Below are positions 1 to 10,097 of a stretch of DNA of 44,817 nucleotides, in pieces. The translations under genes and the position numbers were made by a program. The stretch lies in contig JAURYY010000189.1 of the NCBI GenBank assembly GCA_030653695.1, forward strand, positions 1 to 44,817, read 5' to 3'. This DNA comes from Paludibacter sp. Its GTDB lineage: Bacteria > Bacteroidota > Bacteroidia > Bacteroidales > Paludibacteraceae. A model generated the notes under the pieces. The model did no database searches. It was not told the DNA's origin and saw nothing but the letters and a program-made list of their open reading frames with translations. Every line of letters starts with the position of its first letter. Positions within the stretch are counted from its first letter, which is position 1.

Positions 1-318
1 CAGTTGAGGATATATATCCGCTTTCATTAACTTATAAAACTCCGATTGAGCCATAAAGTTATCGGATTTAAAATTAACAACAGTTATCGACAGCTTATTC
101 GGGCTCAGATAAATTTTCGCACCTCTTTGTGTAGCTGTTAAAGTAACTGGTTTGCCCATTATTTGTTCTCCATACTGATTTAGTTTGAACGTCAATAGAT
201 TCGTACTCCCATTGATAGTCAAAATACTGCTTTTATCCAATGTTACTGTAATATTGGTTTGAGAGAAAAGAAAACCATGCCAAATTAGAAACAATAAATT
301 AAAAATGAATCGCTTCAT
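1..318 (-). CDS. YceI-like secreted protein, truncated by window edge (106 codons read: MKRFIFNLLFLIWHGFLFSQTNITVTLDKSS...YKLMKADIYPQL)
   Basis: Manual translation from ATG at 318 on the minus strand; signal peptide and YceI-like pattern; open to window edge (absent from ORF track). Confidence 0.7.
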   Translation of the reverse strand, partial: MKRFIFNLLFLIWHGFLFSQTNITVTLDKSSILTINGSTNLLTFKLNQYGEQIMGKPVTLTATQRGAKIYLSPNKLSITVVNFKSDNFMAQSEFYKLMKADIYPQL

Positions 319-387
319 ATATCAAAAGTGCATAAAATAACCGGCAAAATCTTCATCCTGCCGGTTCATTATTTATTTACAATCAAT

Positions 388-1764
388 TTAAAAACCTACA
401 ACAGCCTGAGCTACAATTCCATTAAAGTTGCCCTTGTTTCTAATATCATTATACAGGAATCCGCCGTAATTTTGGTTTGAATATTCAAGTTTTGCCATTA
501 CGTTTTTGGTAAGAAACCACCCTGCGCTGATGGCAAGACGATTTATATTTACATCATACATTCCCTTCGTCACTGCATCAAAAGCCGGTAATGTGCTACT
601 GACGGCTATTGCCGGAAGGTCGGTTGCAAGATATTGTTGAGAGTTTACAACATTGTATCGAGCCCCTACCCAGAAGTTCTCATCACTACCAAACCGGTAA
701 ACCAAATCAGTTGCAATTTGAGTAACTTTGCGTTCGCCAGTTGCTTCAGTTATCGAACGACCCGAAATACTCTCGACTGTTGTAAACCATTCCAATCCAT
801 GAAATTTTACAAACAAATTACCCATTAAAGCCGAAATCTTGTCGGTTAATCTCGGGTTGTAACGACCGGTAGTGAAGTTTGCCGTACTTGGTGCAGAAAA
901 GTCCATTACGCCAAAATAATTTGAACCTGCACGGTCGCCACTCAATAATGTGTTACTTACAGCGCCTGCAGTGTAATAAACCGAACCGGTTAAGCGAAAC
1001 CGCAAATCCTCGTTTAATTGTTTATCGTAACCCAATTTTGCAATAAACGCCGGATTGTTTTTGCCAGCCGAAATTAAGGTCTTGGGTGTTGTTGAAATAT
1101 TAAAAGTCGAATCTATAACACTGATATTAGCTTTTAGCAAGCCATTGGTAATCGATGCAACACCTACAATTCCATGATAGTTTACGTTCGCCTCCATTCC
1201 TACTTCAGTAGCAAATTCATCCAAAATATTGTTTTCGATAAACGGGTTGTAAATGGCGTTTCCACCGTCGGTACGACGAAAATGTGCATCCCCGTAGTTC
1301 ACTTCCATTTGACCAACTTTTACAGTCGTATATTTCATAATATTATCAATAAAATCCAATTTCATAAAGGGCACTTTATCAAATTGAATATACCCGCCTT
1401 TTACCCAGGTTTCGTTGTGATGTCGCGAAGCAAGATATAACTCCATATTCAGCGCAACTCCATCGGCTAATTGAGTTTTAATCAAAAGATTAGCCGAAGC
1501 CAAATTGAAACCTGGCCTGATTCGGGTTAGTTTGTTCTGATCTACACCTGAAACAAGTTTAGGCGTTGCCAAATTACTGTGTTTCAAGGTTTGAAAACCT
1601 TGCGTAAAACCACCGCCAAACACCACTTTTACGCCATCAAATTCCATTTCTGTTTTAGGAACTTCAAATACATTGATTCCCGTTTTATCCGTTGCACGAA
1701 ATTGTGCAAATAGCACGTTACCTGTCAGTAAGGTTGCTGCAAAAATTGCAATTGTTTTTTTCAT
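388..1764 (-). CDS. Outer-membrane beta-barrel (porin-like) protein
   Basis: 458 aa, signal peptide, alternating beta-strand pattern, C-terminal aromatic (VVGF). Confidence 0.7.
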   Translation of the reverse strand: MKKTIAIFAATLLTGNVLFAQFRATDKTGINVFEVPKTEMEFDGVKVVFGGGFTQGFQTLKHSNLATPKLVSGVDQNKLTRIRPGFNLASANLLIKTQLADGVALNMELYLASRHHNETWVKGGYIQFDKVPFMKLDFIDNIMKYTTVKVGQMEVNYGDAHFRRTDGGNAIYNPFIENNILDEFATEVGMEANVNYHGIVGVASITNGLLKANISVIDSTFNISTTPKTLISAGKNNPAFIAKLGYDKQLNEDLRFRLTGSVYYTAGAVSNTLLSGDRAGSNYFGVMDFSAPSTANFTTGRYNPRLTDKISALMGNLFVKFHGLEWFTTVESISGRSITEATGERKVTQIATDLVYRFGSDENFWVGARYNVVNSQQYLATDLPAIAVSSTLPAFDAVTKGMYDVNINRLAISAGWFLTKNVMAKLEYSNQNYGGFLYNDIRNKGNFNGIVAQAVVGF

Positions 1765-1827
1765 TTTTTTTGTTGATTTAATTGATTCATATTTCTGTTT
1801 GTTGTTTTGAACTCGAGTTTTTTCATT

Positions 1828-2427
1828 CTAATTCTGTGTTAATTGTGCGCCCTCGAATAAAGCATCGTATTTAATTGTTACTGCATCTCCAACTCTCATC
1901 AAACCCATCATGGCTGTAGGTGGAGTCATTTTGAAGTCGGTCATTTTAAGTGCAATGCTGCCTTTGAACTGGTAAGCTCCCTGTTTAACTTTTTTTCCGG
2001 ATGACTTGATAGTAATTTTTTTGGTGAATCCTGCCATTGTTATATTGCCGGTCAATACAACATTTATGTTCTCACCATCCATTTCTAAAGCCGATACTTC
2101 TATCAACTTGAAAGTAATATTGGGGTTTTTGTCGGCGTTAAAAGCTTCATAAGTCTTGGTGTCCATCAGTTTTTCCTTGCTTCTAATCGATTTTACAGGG
2201 ATGTTTACTATCATAGATTGCACCTGATTAGTTTCTCCCAAAACAATCTCGCCATTAATCTGCGTAACTTTTGTTTCAAAATCATGCACATTGGTTGTGC
2301 CCGAAATGACCATGTTAAATGATTTTGGATTAATTTTCAGACTTTGAGCCGATGAAAAGTTTACACTGATGAGCACGCTGCAAAATATAAGCAACATACT
2401 CCGTTTAAATAATTTAGTTATATACAT
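1828..2427 (-). CDS. YceI family protein
   Basis: 199 aa with signal peptide; YceI-type 'GTTNVHDF...MDTKTYEAFNADKNPNITFKL' pattern. Confidence 0.8.
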   Translation of the reverse strand: MYITKLFKRSMLLIFCSVLISVNFSSAQSLKINPKSFNMVISGTTNVHDFETKVTQINGEIVLGETNQVQSMIVNIPVKSIRSKEKLMDTKTYEAFNADKNPNITFKLIEVSALEMDGENINVVLTGNITMAGFTKKITIKSSGKKVKQGAYQFKGSIALKMTDFKMTPPTAMMGLMRVGDAVTIKYDALFEGAQLTQN

Positions 2428-2736
2428 TTTGGTAATTTTTTTGAAATGAATATTTTGTTTTTACGTTAGTATTCCTATAATATATATAGCATATAAAAGA
2501 TTTTAAAAAAAATAAAATTAATATTTTCACCACAAAGGTTATTGTTTTAAATCTCAGGTTCAGACTTCAAATTATAGAACTACTATTCCTATAGCATTTG
2601 TAGTAATAGATATTAAAAAAATGAAAAATCACTATCAAATTGTCGTTCCAATCACAATATTTAAAAACTTCTTTAAAAACTCAAGTGAACTACAACTAAT
2701 CAACCTAATAATTTATATATTTGACAGATAGACTCA

Positions 2737-3159
2737 TTACTTTACAAACTCAATGTGAGGTGCTTTCATAATTTCATCGAGATTTTTTGTCATAAGCAAT
2801 TGCTCCAATTCTGTTTTAAACTCCGACCAGTAACACAATGCTTTACAATCTTGCTGTGATCTTTCGCAAAACCATTTATTATTAACACATTCAACCACTT
2901 CAATTTTTTCAAAAGCAGTATAAATGTCGTACATGGATATTTTATTCGGCATTCGAGTTAGTTTATACCCGCTTCCTCTACCTTTTGCATTAGCTATTAA
3001 ACCTTTAAGTTTCAGTGAAGAGATAATACAATCTAAATACTTTAATGAAATATTTTGATTTTTTGCAATATCCTTTTGCAAGATACCACCTTCATCGGTT
3101 GCATTGGCAATTTCAATCATTGTTCGCAATCCATATCTTATTCTCGTACTGACTCTCAT
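2737..3159 (-). CDS. Rrf2 family transcriptional regulator with four-cysteine cluster
   Basis: MRVSTRIRYGLRTMIEIA...QKDIAKNQNISLKYLDCIISSLKLKGLI; C-x6-C-x6-C-x3-C. Start placed at internal Met (3159). Confidence 0.85.
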   Translation of the reverse strand: MRVSTRIRYGLRTMIEIANATDEGGILQKDIAKNQNISLKYLDCIISSLKLKGLIANAKGRGSGYKLTRMPNKISMYDIYTAFEKIEVVECVNNKWFCERSQQDCKALCYWSEFKTELEQLLMTKNLDEIMKAPHIEFVK

Positions 3160-3289
3160 ATTCAGGTTGGGCAGAAAATTGACTACTAAAAAATATATTT
3201 TCTGCAAAGATATTACAATTTCTTTAATCCTATTCTTTTAGTAGCATTGTTTTAGTTTATTTATAATAATTCTATTTAACAAACTATTT

Positions 3290-6148
3290 TCAATGCGCTT
3301 CAAACCAGTTCACTCCCACGCCGCAGTCTGCAATCAGGGGTACCCTTAGTTTAATGGCATGCTCCATTTCTTCGACCACCACTTTTCGAGCCAGTTCATT
3401 TTCGTCGTTTGGAACGCTAAAATTCAACTCATCGTGGACCTGCATTGTCATTTTGGTTTGCAAATTTTCGATCTCCAAGCGGTTTTGAATATTAACCATC
3501 GCTATTTTAATGATATCGGCAGCCGATCCTTGTATGGGAGTGTTTATGGCATTGCGTTCGGAATAGCCGCGCACAATGCTGTTTTGGGAGTTTATGTCCG
3601 CCAAAAATCGTTTTCGTCCGAAAAGAGTTTCAACAAATCCGTTTTCTTTGGCTCTACGAATGGCTTCGTCCATATATCGTTTTACATCCGGGTAAGTAGC
3701 GAAATAACCCTCAATTAGTTCTTTGGCTTCAGCCCTCGGAATGCCCAACCGATCGGAAAGTCCGAAAGTGGAAATGCCGTAAATAATTCCAAAATTCGCC
3801 GTTTTGGCTTTGCGTCGCATATCGGAAGTGACTTCTTCAATCGGTATTTTGTAAATTTTGGCAGCAGTAGCCGTATGAATATCGAGTCCGCTGTTGAATG
3901 CTTCGAGCATATTGGCATCGCCGCTCAAGTGTGCCATAATACGCAATTCGATTTGCGAATAATCGGCACTCAGAAAAACACATCCGTCATCGGGAATAAA
4001 TGCTTTGCGTATTTCCTTACCTTGCGCATCGCGAATGGGTATATTCTGTAAATTTGGATTGGTAGAACTCAACCTGCCGGTAGATGTAACTGTCTGATTG
4101 AATGATGTATGTACTTTTCCGGTTTTTCCGTTAATGAGTTGAGGCAAAGCATCAATATAAGTGCTTAACAATTTCCTTAGACCCCGGTAATCTAAAATTT
4201 TCCCAATTATCGGGTGTCTCGATCGTATTTTTTCCAATACATCTTCGGCTGTCGAGTATTGTCCGGTCTTCGTTTTTTTTGCTTTGTCATTTAATTTCAA
4301 CAAATCGAAAAGCACCTCGCCAACCTGCATGGGCGAACTTACATTAAACGTGACACCGGCTATCTTGTGAATTTCGGTTTCTAATGCTGTCATTTCGTTG
4401 GTCAGAATTTCGGAACTCAGGCTCAATGCATCGCTGTCAATCCTCACCCCATTGCGCTCCATTACTGACAGTACGCGCATAAGCGGCATTTCAATTTCGT
4501 AGAACAGGTTTCCAAGCCCGTTTTCAAGGATTTGTTTTTCAAGGATTTGTTTTAACTGAAACGTAATGTCAGCATCTTCGGCAGCATAATCGCACAATAA
4601 ATCAATATCGACAAAACGAATATCAATTTGATTTTTCCCTTTTCCGCCCACTAAATCATCGTAACGAATGGTGCGGTAACGCAGGTAAATTTCGGCTAAA
4701 TAATCCATGCCATGTCTTAATTCGGGCTGAACAAGATAATGTGCAATCATGGTGTCGAACAATTTTCCCTTCAATTCGATGCCGTACATTGAAAGCATCA
4801 ATAGATCAAATTTTATGTTCTGTCCTATTTTTTCGATATGTTCGGTTTGAAAAAATGCTTTGAATTCCTTTAGTATTGCAATGGCTTCAGTTCTATCGTG
4901 GGGGAGAGTTACATAATACGCTTCGCCTTTGTTGAAACAAAACGACAGTCCCACCAAATCGGCTGTAAACACATCCACACCGGTAGTCTCTGTGTCGAAA
5001 CAAACCGATTTGTGCATGAAAAGTTTAGAAATCAGATCGGCACGCTTTACTTTTGTGTCGATAAGGATATAGGTATGTGGTACATTTTTAATGGTAAGCA
5101 AGCCGTTTTCGGGTGCAGGTTCGGGCAACTGCGGGGCTTTTGTTACAGGTTTTGGTGTTTTTTCGGGCATTGGGTTATCCGCTTGGTCGAAAGCATCGAA
5201 AAGCGAAGTTTGACCTGCAGGAGATTTTTTTCCGGCAAACTGAATAGCGTTGACAGGCACATCGGGCGGAAGCGATGTAAAAGGTTTTGCGAACTTAGTT
5301 TGTGTCATCGTTCTGAATTCAAGTTCTTCGAATAATGTGCGAAGTTCCAGCTCATTTACAGGTTCAATTTCTAACGATTTTTCATTAAACTCAACAGGCA
5401 CATCAGTTTTAATTGTCGCCAGGAAACGCGAGAAAATAATCAGTTCTTTGTGTTCTTCCACTTTTGTTTTCAGCGCTCCTTTTAGTTCGTCGGTACGGAC
5501 GAGCAAAGCATCGATACTTCCAAATTCTTTCAATAATTTCACGGCTGTTTTTTCGCCTACGCCCGGGCACCCGGGAATGTTATCGGACGAATCGCCCATT
5601 AATCCTAACAAATCAATTACCTGCTCATGACTGTCTAAATCGTATTTTGCTTTCACTTCATTGGGCCCCATAATCTCGAATCCCCCTGTGTGTCGGGGGC
5701 GATACATGAAAATATGGTCCGAAACCAACTGTCCGTAATCTTTGTCGGGCGTAAGCATATAAACCTCGAAACCTTCTTTTTCGGCTTGTTTGGCAATAGT
5801 TCCAATCACGTCGTCGGCTTCGTATCCTTGTACTTCGAGCACCGGGATGTTATAAGCTTCAACAATTTTTTTGATAATCGGAACAGCTAATCGAATATCT
5901 TCGGGTGTGGATTCGCGCTGCGCTTTGTATTTCTCATAAGCGTCGTGACGGAAGGTTTTTCCTTTGGGGTCGAACGCAACGGCTATGTGAGTTGGTTTTT
6001 CGCGTTTGAGTACATCTTCGAGCGTGTTTACAAATCCGTAAATAGCCGAAGTGTTTAATCCTTTCGAATTTACGCGTGGTGCACGGATAAAAGCGTAATA
6101 AGCACGATAAATGATAGCATAAGCATCAATTAGAAATAGCTTTTTCAT
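3290..6148 (-). CDS. polA: DNA polymerase I (5' nuclease, 3'-5' exonuclease with DTETTG, polymerase domain)
   Basis: MKKLFLIDAYAIIYRAYYAF; LSADYSQIELRIMAH; MQVHDELNF. Start at internal Met, 6148. Confidence 0.97.
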   Translation of the reverse strand: MKKLFLIDAYAIIYRAYYAFIRAPRVNSKGLNTSAIYGFVNTLEDVLKREKPTHIAVAFDPKGKTFRHDAYEKYKAQRESTPEDIRLAVPIIKKIVEAYNIPVLEVQGYEADDVIGTIAKQAEKEGFEVYMLTPDKDYGQLVSDHIFMYRPRHTGGFEIMGPNEVKAKYDLDSHEQVIDLLGLMGDSSDNIPGCPGVGEKTAVKLLKEFGSIDALLVRTDELKGALKTKVEEHKELIIFSRFLATIKTDVPVEFNEKSLEIEPVNELELRTLFEELEFRTMTQTKFAKPFTSLPPDVPVNAIQFAGKKSPAGQTSLFDAFDQADNPMPEKTPKPVTKAPQLPEPAPENGLLTIKNVPHTYILIDTKVKRADLISKLFMHKSVCFDTETTGVDVFTADLVGLSFCFNKGEAYYVTLPHDRTEAIAILKEFKAFFQTEHIEKIGQNIKFDLLMLSMYGIELKGKLFDTMIAHYLVQPELRHGMDYLAEIYLRYRTIRYDDLVGGKGKNQIDIRFVDIDLLCDYAAEDADITFQLKQILEKQILENGLGNLFYEIEMPLMRVLSVMERNGVRIDSDALSLSSEILTNEMTALETEIHKIAGVTFNVSSPMQVGEVLFDLLKLNDKAKKTKTGQYSTAEDVLEKIRSRHPIIGKILDYRGLRKLLSTYIDALPQLINGKTGKVHTSFNQTVTSTGRLSSTNPNLQNIPIRDAQGKEIRKAFIPDDGCVFLSADYSQIELRIMAHLSGDANMLEAFNSGLDIHTATAAKIYKIPIEEVTSDMRRKAKTANFGIIYGISTFGLSDRLGIPRAEAKELIEGYFATYPDVKRYMDEAIRRAKENGFVETLFGRKRFLADINSQNSIVRGYSERNAINTPIQGSAADIIKIAMVNIQNRLEIENLQTKMTMQVHDELNFSVPNDENELARKVVVEEMEHAIKLRVPLIADCGVGVNWFEAH

Positions 6149-6313
6149 GTCAATTGAAATAAAATAATTTTTGAAAAAACAAAGATATGGTTTTAAATTG
6201 AAAAGTATTTGCAATTTTTTTCTCAGAACCTAATTTTATAATAGATTTGTAATTGCAGATCACAATATTTTATTTACTTTTGAAGAATAAATAATTAACA
6301 ACACAAACATATT

Positions 6314-6739
6314 ATGAAAACTAAAAGATTTTGTTTTTTTATAATTCTTCCCTTACTTTTTTCTTCGTGTGCCATGAATTATTTTTACACCTTTCAGCCC
6401 GAAAATGCGAATACCGGCAAAGTAGTTATCATACCCATAGCTCCCACTTCATACACTTATGTCAAATTGAACGATTCGCTTATCATCGCCAATAAAAATA
6501 TAAAAACACTGACACTCGAAAACTTGCCCTATGGCACTTATACCATGCAATATGCAAGTTATAATCCAGCCTACAAAGCCAGCCACGATAAACATTTGAT
6601 TTTTAAGGTTGAAAATGATAGTAAACAAACACAAATAGTAAGTGTGCCGCCCATAAGTTCCGGATATTGGATTTATGCAGGACTGATTACTTCTACCTTG
6701 TATGCAGTTTTGTATATGCCTTTGATTTTTGCGAAATAA
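6314..6739 (+). CDS. Hypothetical lipoprotein
   Basis: Lipobox LLFSSC; 141 aa. Confidence 0.6.
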   Translation: MKTKRFCFFIILPLLFSSCAMNYFYTFQPENANTGKVVIIPIAPTSYTYVKLNDSLIIANKNIKTLTLENLPYGTYTMQYASYNPAYKASHDKHLIFKVENDSKQTQIVSVPPISSGYWIYAGLITSTLYAVLYMPLIFAK

Positions 6740-6765
6740 TATTTACAAAAAAAACACAGTAAATT

Positions 6766-7212
6766 ATGAAAAAATTGTTGTTTTATTTGTTATTGTTGTT
6801 AGTGTTTACAAGTTGCGATAAAGATGATCATTACCCCAAAGTACGTGAATCAATATCAATAGAAAATATGACAGACACAATGTTTGTTGTTGACGCCAAG
6901 TTGATACGAAACCTCAATGCCCCAAAAAACGATACTGTTTGGAGTACCGCTAGAATATGGTTTAATATTGACGAAAATAGCTATGATATATGGTTGACCG
7001 AAAAGCAATTTAACACATTGATACCAGCACTTAAAATTTATCGAATAGAAGGAAACGACACCCTTTTTGTTGATAAAAAGTATTATAATAACCTGAAGAT
7101 GTGGGACAATGAATTTTACAGGGATGACTGGCTCTTCAGTATATACTACTACAACTCACATCGATTGAAAGTAACACCTGCCATGTTTGTCAAAAAAGCC
7201 ACTTTACCATGA
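6766..7212 (+). CDS. Hypothetical lipoprotein
   Basis: Lipobox LVFTSC; 148 aa. Confidence 0.6.
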   Translation: MKKLLFYLLLLLVFTSCDKDDHYPKVRESISIENMTDTMFVVDAKLIRNLNAPKNDTVWSTARIWFNIDENSYDIWLTEKQFNTLIPALKIYRIEGNDTLFVDKKYYNNLKMWDNEFYRDDWLFSIYYYNSHRLKVTPAMFVKKATLP

Positions 7213-7973
7213 AAAAATCAAAATTTTTCATTTTTTCCGCCATATTTCTATTTTTTTCGTGCAGCCCCAGGTACTACTTGCCCACCAAACAAAACGTTAT
7301 GGTTTTTGAAGAAAAGGGCGATGCGTTGATAACACTAAATTTGGGAACCGACCAAATGAATGGTATGGAGGCGGGCTTTGCCATAACCGACAATATAGCT
7401 CTATATTCAAGTTTTAATAGTTTCGAGATTTCAAAACATGACAAATCATCCAATTTTCTGGAAGATTTTATTTGGGATAACGAGTTGATATTATTTAAAA
7501 ACTTCAATAATAACATATATGGTGCTGTGAATTTTGGTGCTGGTTTTGGCGAATTGAATGTAAATAATCCATATTACTATCTGACCTTAAACCGGCAATT
7601 TATCCAACCTACGATAGGTAAAACAATTTTAGAAAATTTCAAAATAGCCTTTTCGCTCCGATTTACACAACTCGATTACAAATTAACACCAACAGCAGAT
7701 TTATTGTCTGAATACGACATGAATATTATGCAACAATATTTCAGGTTCGGCGAAATAGGAAAAAAAAAGTTCTACCTATACGAACCCGCAATGACAATTG
7801 GATGGAATTTTGAATTTTTCAATTTGAGAATTCAATTATCGGGAGTGAAAGACTTTACAGAGAGCAATTTCTATTATGTGCCTATCTCTATGACTACATC
7901 GCTGAGTTTAAACTTAAATAAATTATTTTTTAATCCTACCGACAAAACAAAAAAACTGCGTTGGACGTTGTAA
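7209..7973 (+). CDS. Hypothetical lipoprotein / possible outer-membrane beta-rich protein
   Basis: Lipobox FLFFSC; overlaps preceding stop by 4 nt (ATGA). Confidence 0.6.
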   Translation: MKKSKFFIFSAIFLFFSCSPRYYLPTKQNVMVFEEKGDALITLNLGTDQMNGMEAGFAITDNIALYSSFNSFEISKHDKSSNFLEDFIWDNELILFKNFNNNIYGAVNFGAGFGELNVNNPYYYLTLNRQFIQPTIGKTILENFKIAFSLRFTQLDYKLTPTADLLSEYDMNIMQQYFRFGEIGKKKFYLYEPAMTIGWNFEFFNLRIQLSGVKDFTESNFYYVPISMTTSLSLNLNKLFFNPTDKTKKLRWTL

Positions 7974-8057
7974 GTAAAAATATATATTTTGGCTAAAATC
8001 ACATTATGCTATTAATTTAATTACTTTTGTAGCATAAATATTTATTATATACACTTT

Positions 8058-9032
8058 ATGAATTTAATTGACAATATTCGACAACCGATAATTGAAGAAT
8101 TACATGTTTTTAAAAAAACTTTTGGAGATGCATTAGAAACAAATAATCCATTGTTATTGAACATTATAAAATATATTCTTGAAGGTACCGGCAAGCAATT
8201 GCGCCCATTGTTAGTGATACTTTCGGCAAAATTATGCGGTGAGGTAAATGTTGCAACTTATAACGGAGCATTGTCGCTCGAACTGCTTCATAATGCCAGC
8301 CTGATACATGATGATGTTGTGGATGACACACACGAACGTCGCGGTCGAATGTCAATTAATGCGCGTTGGACAAACAAAATTGCAATATTAACGGGAGACT
8401 ATTTATTGTCGAATGCCTTGATTAGTGCTACCCGAACAAAAAATCTCGAAATCCTGTATTCTATCTCGCAAATCGGTATGGAACTTTCCGACGGAGAATT
8501 GATTCAGCTTTCGAGCTCACAACAATCGAAAATTAACGAAGAAGATTATTTTAAAATTATCAAAAAGAAAACCGCACTACTTTTTGCAACCTGCACCGAA
8601 GTGGGTGGTTTGTCGGTAAATGCGGATCGTGAAAGTTTAATCCATTTACGTAATTACGGCGAATATATGGGACTTTGTTTCCAGATAAAAGATGATATTT
8701 TTGATTATTACAACGATATAGAGATTGGCAAACCAACAGCAAATGATTTGCAGGATGGGAAAATTACTTTACCTCTCATTTATGCTTTGCAAAATTCTTT
8801 CGATTCAGAAAAAGAACGGGTAATGATGATGATTGATACAAAAGATTTTACGAACGATAATGTAAACTTTATCATGCGTTTTGCCCACGAAAAAGGCGGA
8901 GTTGACTATGCCACCAAACGCATGAACGAATTCAAAATTAAAGCCATAGCTGAACTCGATAACTTTCCGGACAATGAGATAAAAAGAGCACTTATTATGT
9001 GTGCTGAGTTTGCTGCTTCGAGGGAAAGTTGA
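8058..9032 (+). CDS. Polyprenyl synthetase (trans-isoprenyl diphosphate synthase)
   Basis: GKQLRPLLVIL; LIHDDVVDD; FQIKDDIFDY motifs. Confidence 0.95.
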   Translation: MNLIDNIRQPIIEELHVFKKTFGDALETNNPLLLNIIKYILEGTGKQLRPLLVILSAKLCGEVNVATYNGALSLELLHNASLIHDDVVDDTHERRGRMSINARWTNKIAILTGDYLLSNALISATRTKNLEILYSISQIGMELSDGELIQLSSSQQSKINEEDYFKIIKKKTALLFATCTEVGGLSVNADRESLIHLRNYGEYMGLCFQIKDDIFDYYNDIEIGKPTANDLQDGKITLPLIYALQNSFDSEKERVMMMIDTKDFTNDNVNFIMRFAHEKGGVDYATKRMNEFKIKAIAELDNFPDNEIKRALIMCAEFAASRES

Positions 9033-9076
9033 TTAACAAAAAAGGATTCGACAATTGCCGAATCCTTTTTTGTTAA
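9033..9076. terminator. Bidirectional intrinsic terminator, perfect 18-bp inverted repeat
   Basis: TTAACAAAAAAGGATTCG (9033-9050) / 8-nt loop / CGAATCCTTTTTTGTTAA (9059-9076), immediately after stop codon at 9032. Confidence 0.9.
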
Positions 9077-9292
9077 CTCAGAGGATATTAAAAGTATATT
9101 ACATCTCTCCATTCAATCGAACTCAGCAAATTATTTGCTATCCGACTTTCCACAAACCGATTAATTTCCAAATTGCGTCCCAAACCGCACAAACTACAAT
9201 TGACGGAACAATCCATGCAAAAGAGTTTATACATTTTCCGTTTTTTTTTTTAATTTATAGTGTTGATATATTACAAAACCATGAATTAAAGT

Positions 9293-10090
9293 TTAATAAT
9301 CCCCTAAAACAGTTGCACCTGTCATAATAGAAACGCTTGCTCCGCAACCTAAGCGATTAGCACCGGCTTTTATCATTGCAACTGCAGTATTATAATCTTT
9401 TATTCCACCGCTTGCTTTTACACCCATAGTTGGACCAACAATTCTACGCATTAAAATAATATCTTCGACAGTTGCTCCACCTCCGGAAAAACCTGTGCTT
9501 GTTTTCACAAAATCGGCACCTGCTTTTTTTGAAATTTCACAGGCAAGAATTTTTTCTTTTTCAGTTAGCAAATTCGTTTCAAATATCACTTTTAAAATGG
9601 TATTTGCACGAGCTGCTCTTCTTACGGCTCGTATATCTTCTTCTACTAATTTTAAATTTCCTGATTTTAAAGCACCAATATTGATAACCATATCAATTTC
9701 TTTAGCACCACTTTCTATCGCATTTTGAGTTTCGAATGCTTTACTACGACTATCCATTCCGCCCAAAGGGAAACCAACTACTGAACAAACTAAAATGCCT
9801 GAACCTCTTAATTTTTTTGATACATAGGAAACCCAACTTGAATTTACGCATACAGATTTGAATTTGTACATCAATGCTTCTTTGCACAATTGATCAAATT
9901 GTTCTTCTGTAGAGTCGGGTTTCAACAAAGTATGATCTATATATTTTGCTAATTCTGCTAGTGGAATTGGTAAAATATTTTGTTTTTCTTGATTATTTTC
10001 TCGATTAGGAAGATTTTGTAATCCTGATTTTTCATTTAATTTTAACATTACCTGTTCGGTAATTTTGTCAATTAATTCGTCTTTATTCAT
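9293..10090 (-). CDS. deoC: Deoxyribose-phosphate aldolase with N-terminal encapsulation-peptide-like helix
   Basis: AKYIDHTLLKPDSTEEQ...VIFETNLL...FVKTSTGF...GVKASGGIKDYNTA; N-terminal MNKDELIDKITEQVMLKLNEK plus linker. Confidence 0.93.
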   Translation of the reverse strand: MNKDELIDKITEQVMLKLNEKSGLQNLPNRENNQEKQNILPIPLAELAKYIDHTLLKPDSTEEQFDQLCKEALMYKFKSVCVNSSWVSYVSKKLRGSGILVCSVVGFPLGGMDSRSKAFETQNAIESGAKEIDMVINIGALKSGNLKLVEEDIRAVRRAARANTILKVIFETNLLTEKEKILACEISKKAGADFVKTSTGFSGGGATVEDIILMRRIVGPTMGVKASGGIKDYNTAVAMIKAGANRLGCGASVSIMTGATVLGDY

Positions 10091-10097
10091 TTTTGTT

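Noticed and set aside
3359-5890. Several plus-strand ORFs (3359-3718, 4898-5335, 5250-5630, 5464-5673, 5690-5890)
   Set aside because: All lie antisense inside the well-supported polA gene; no family signatures
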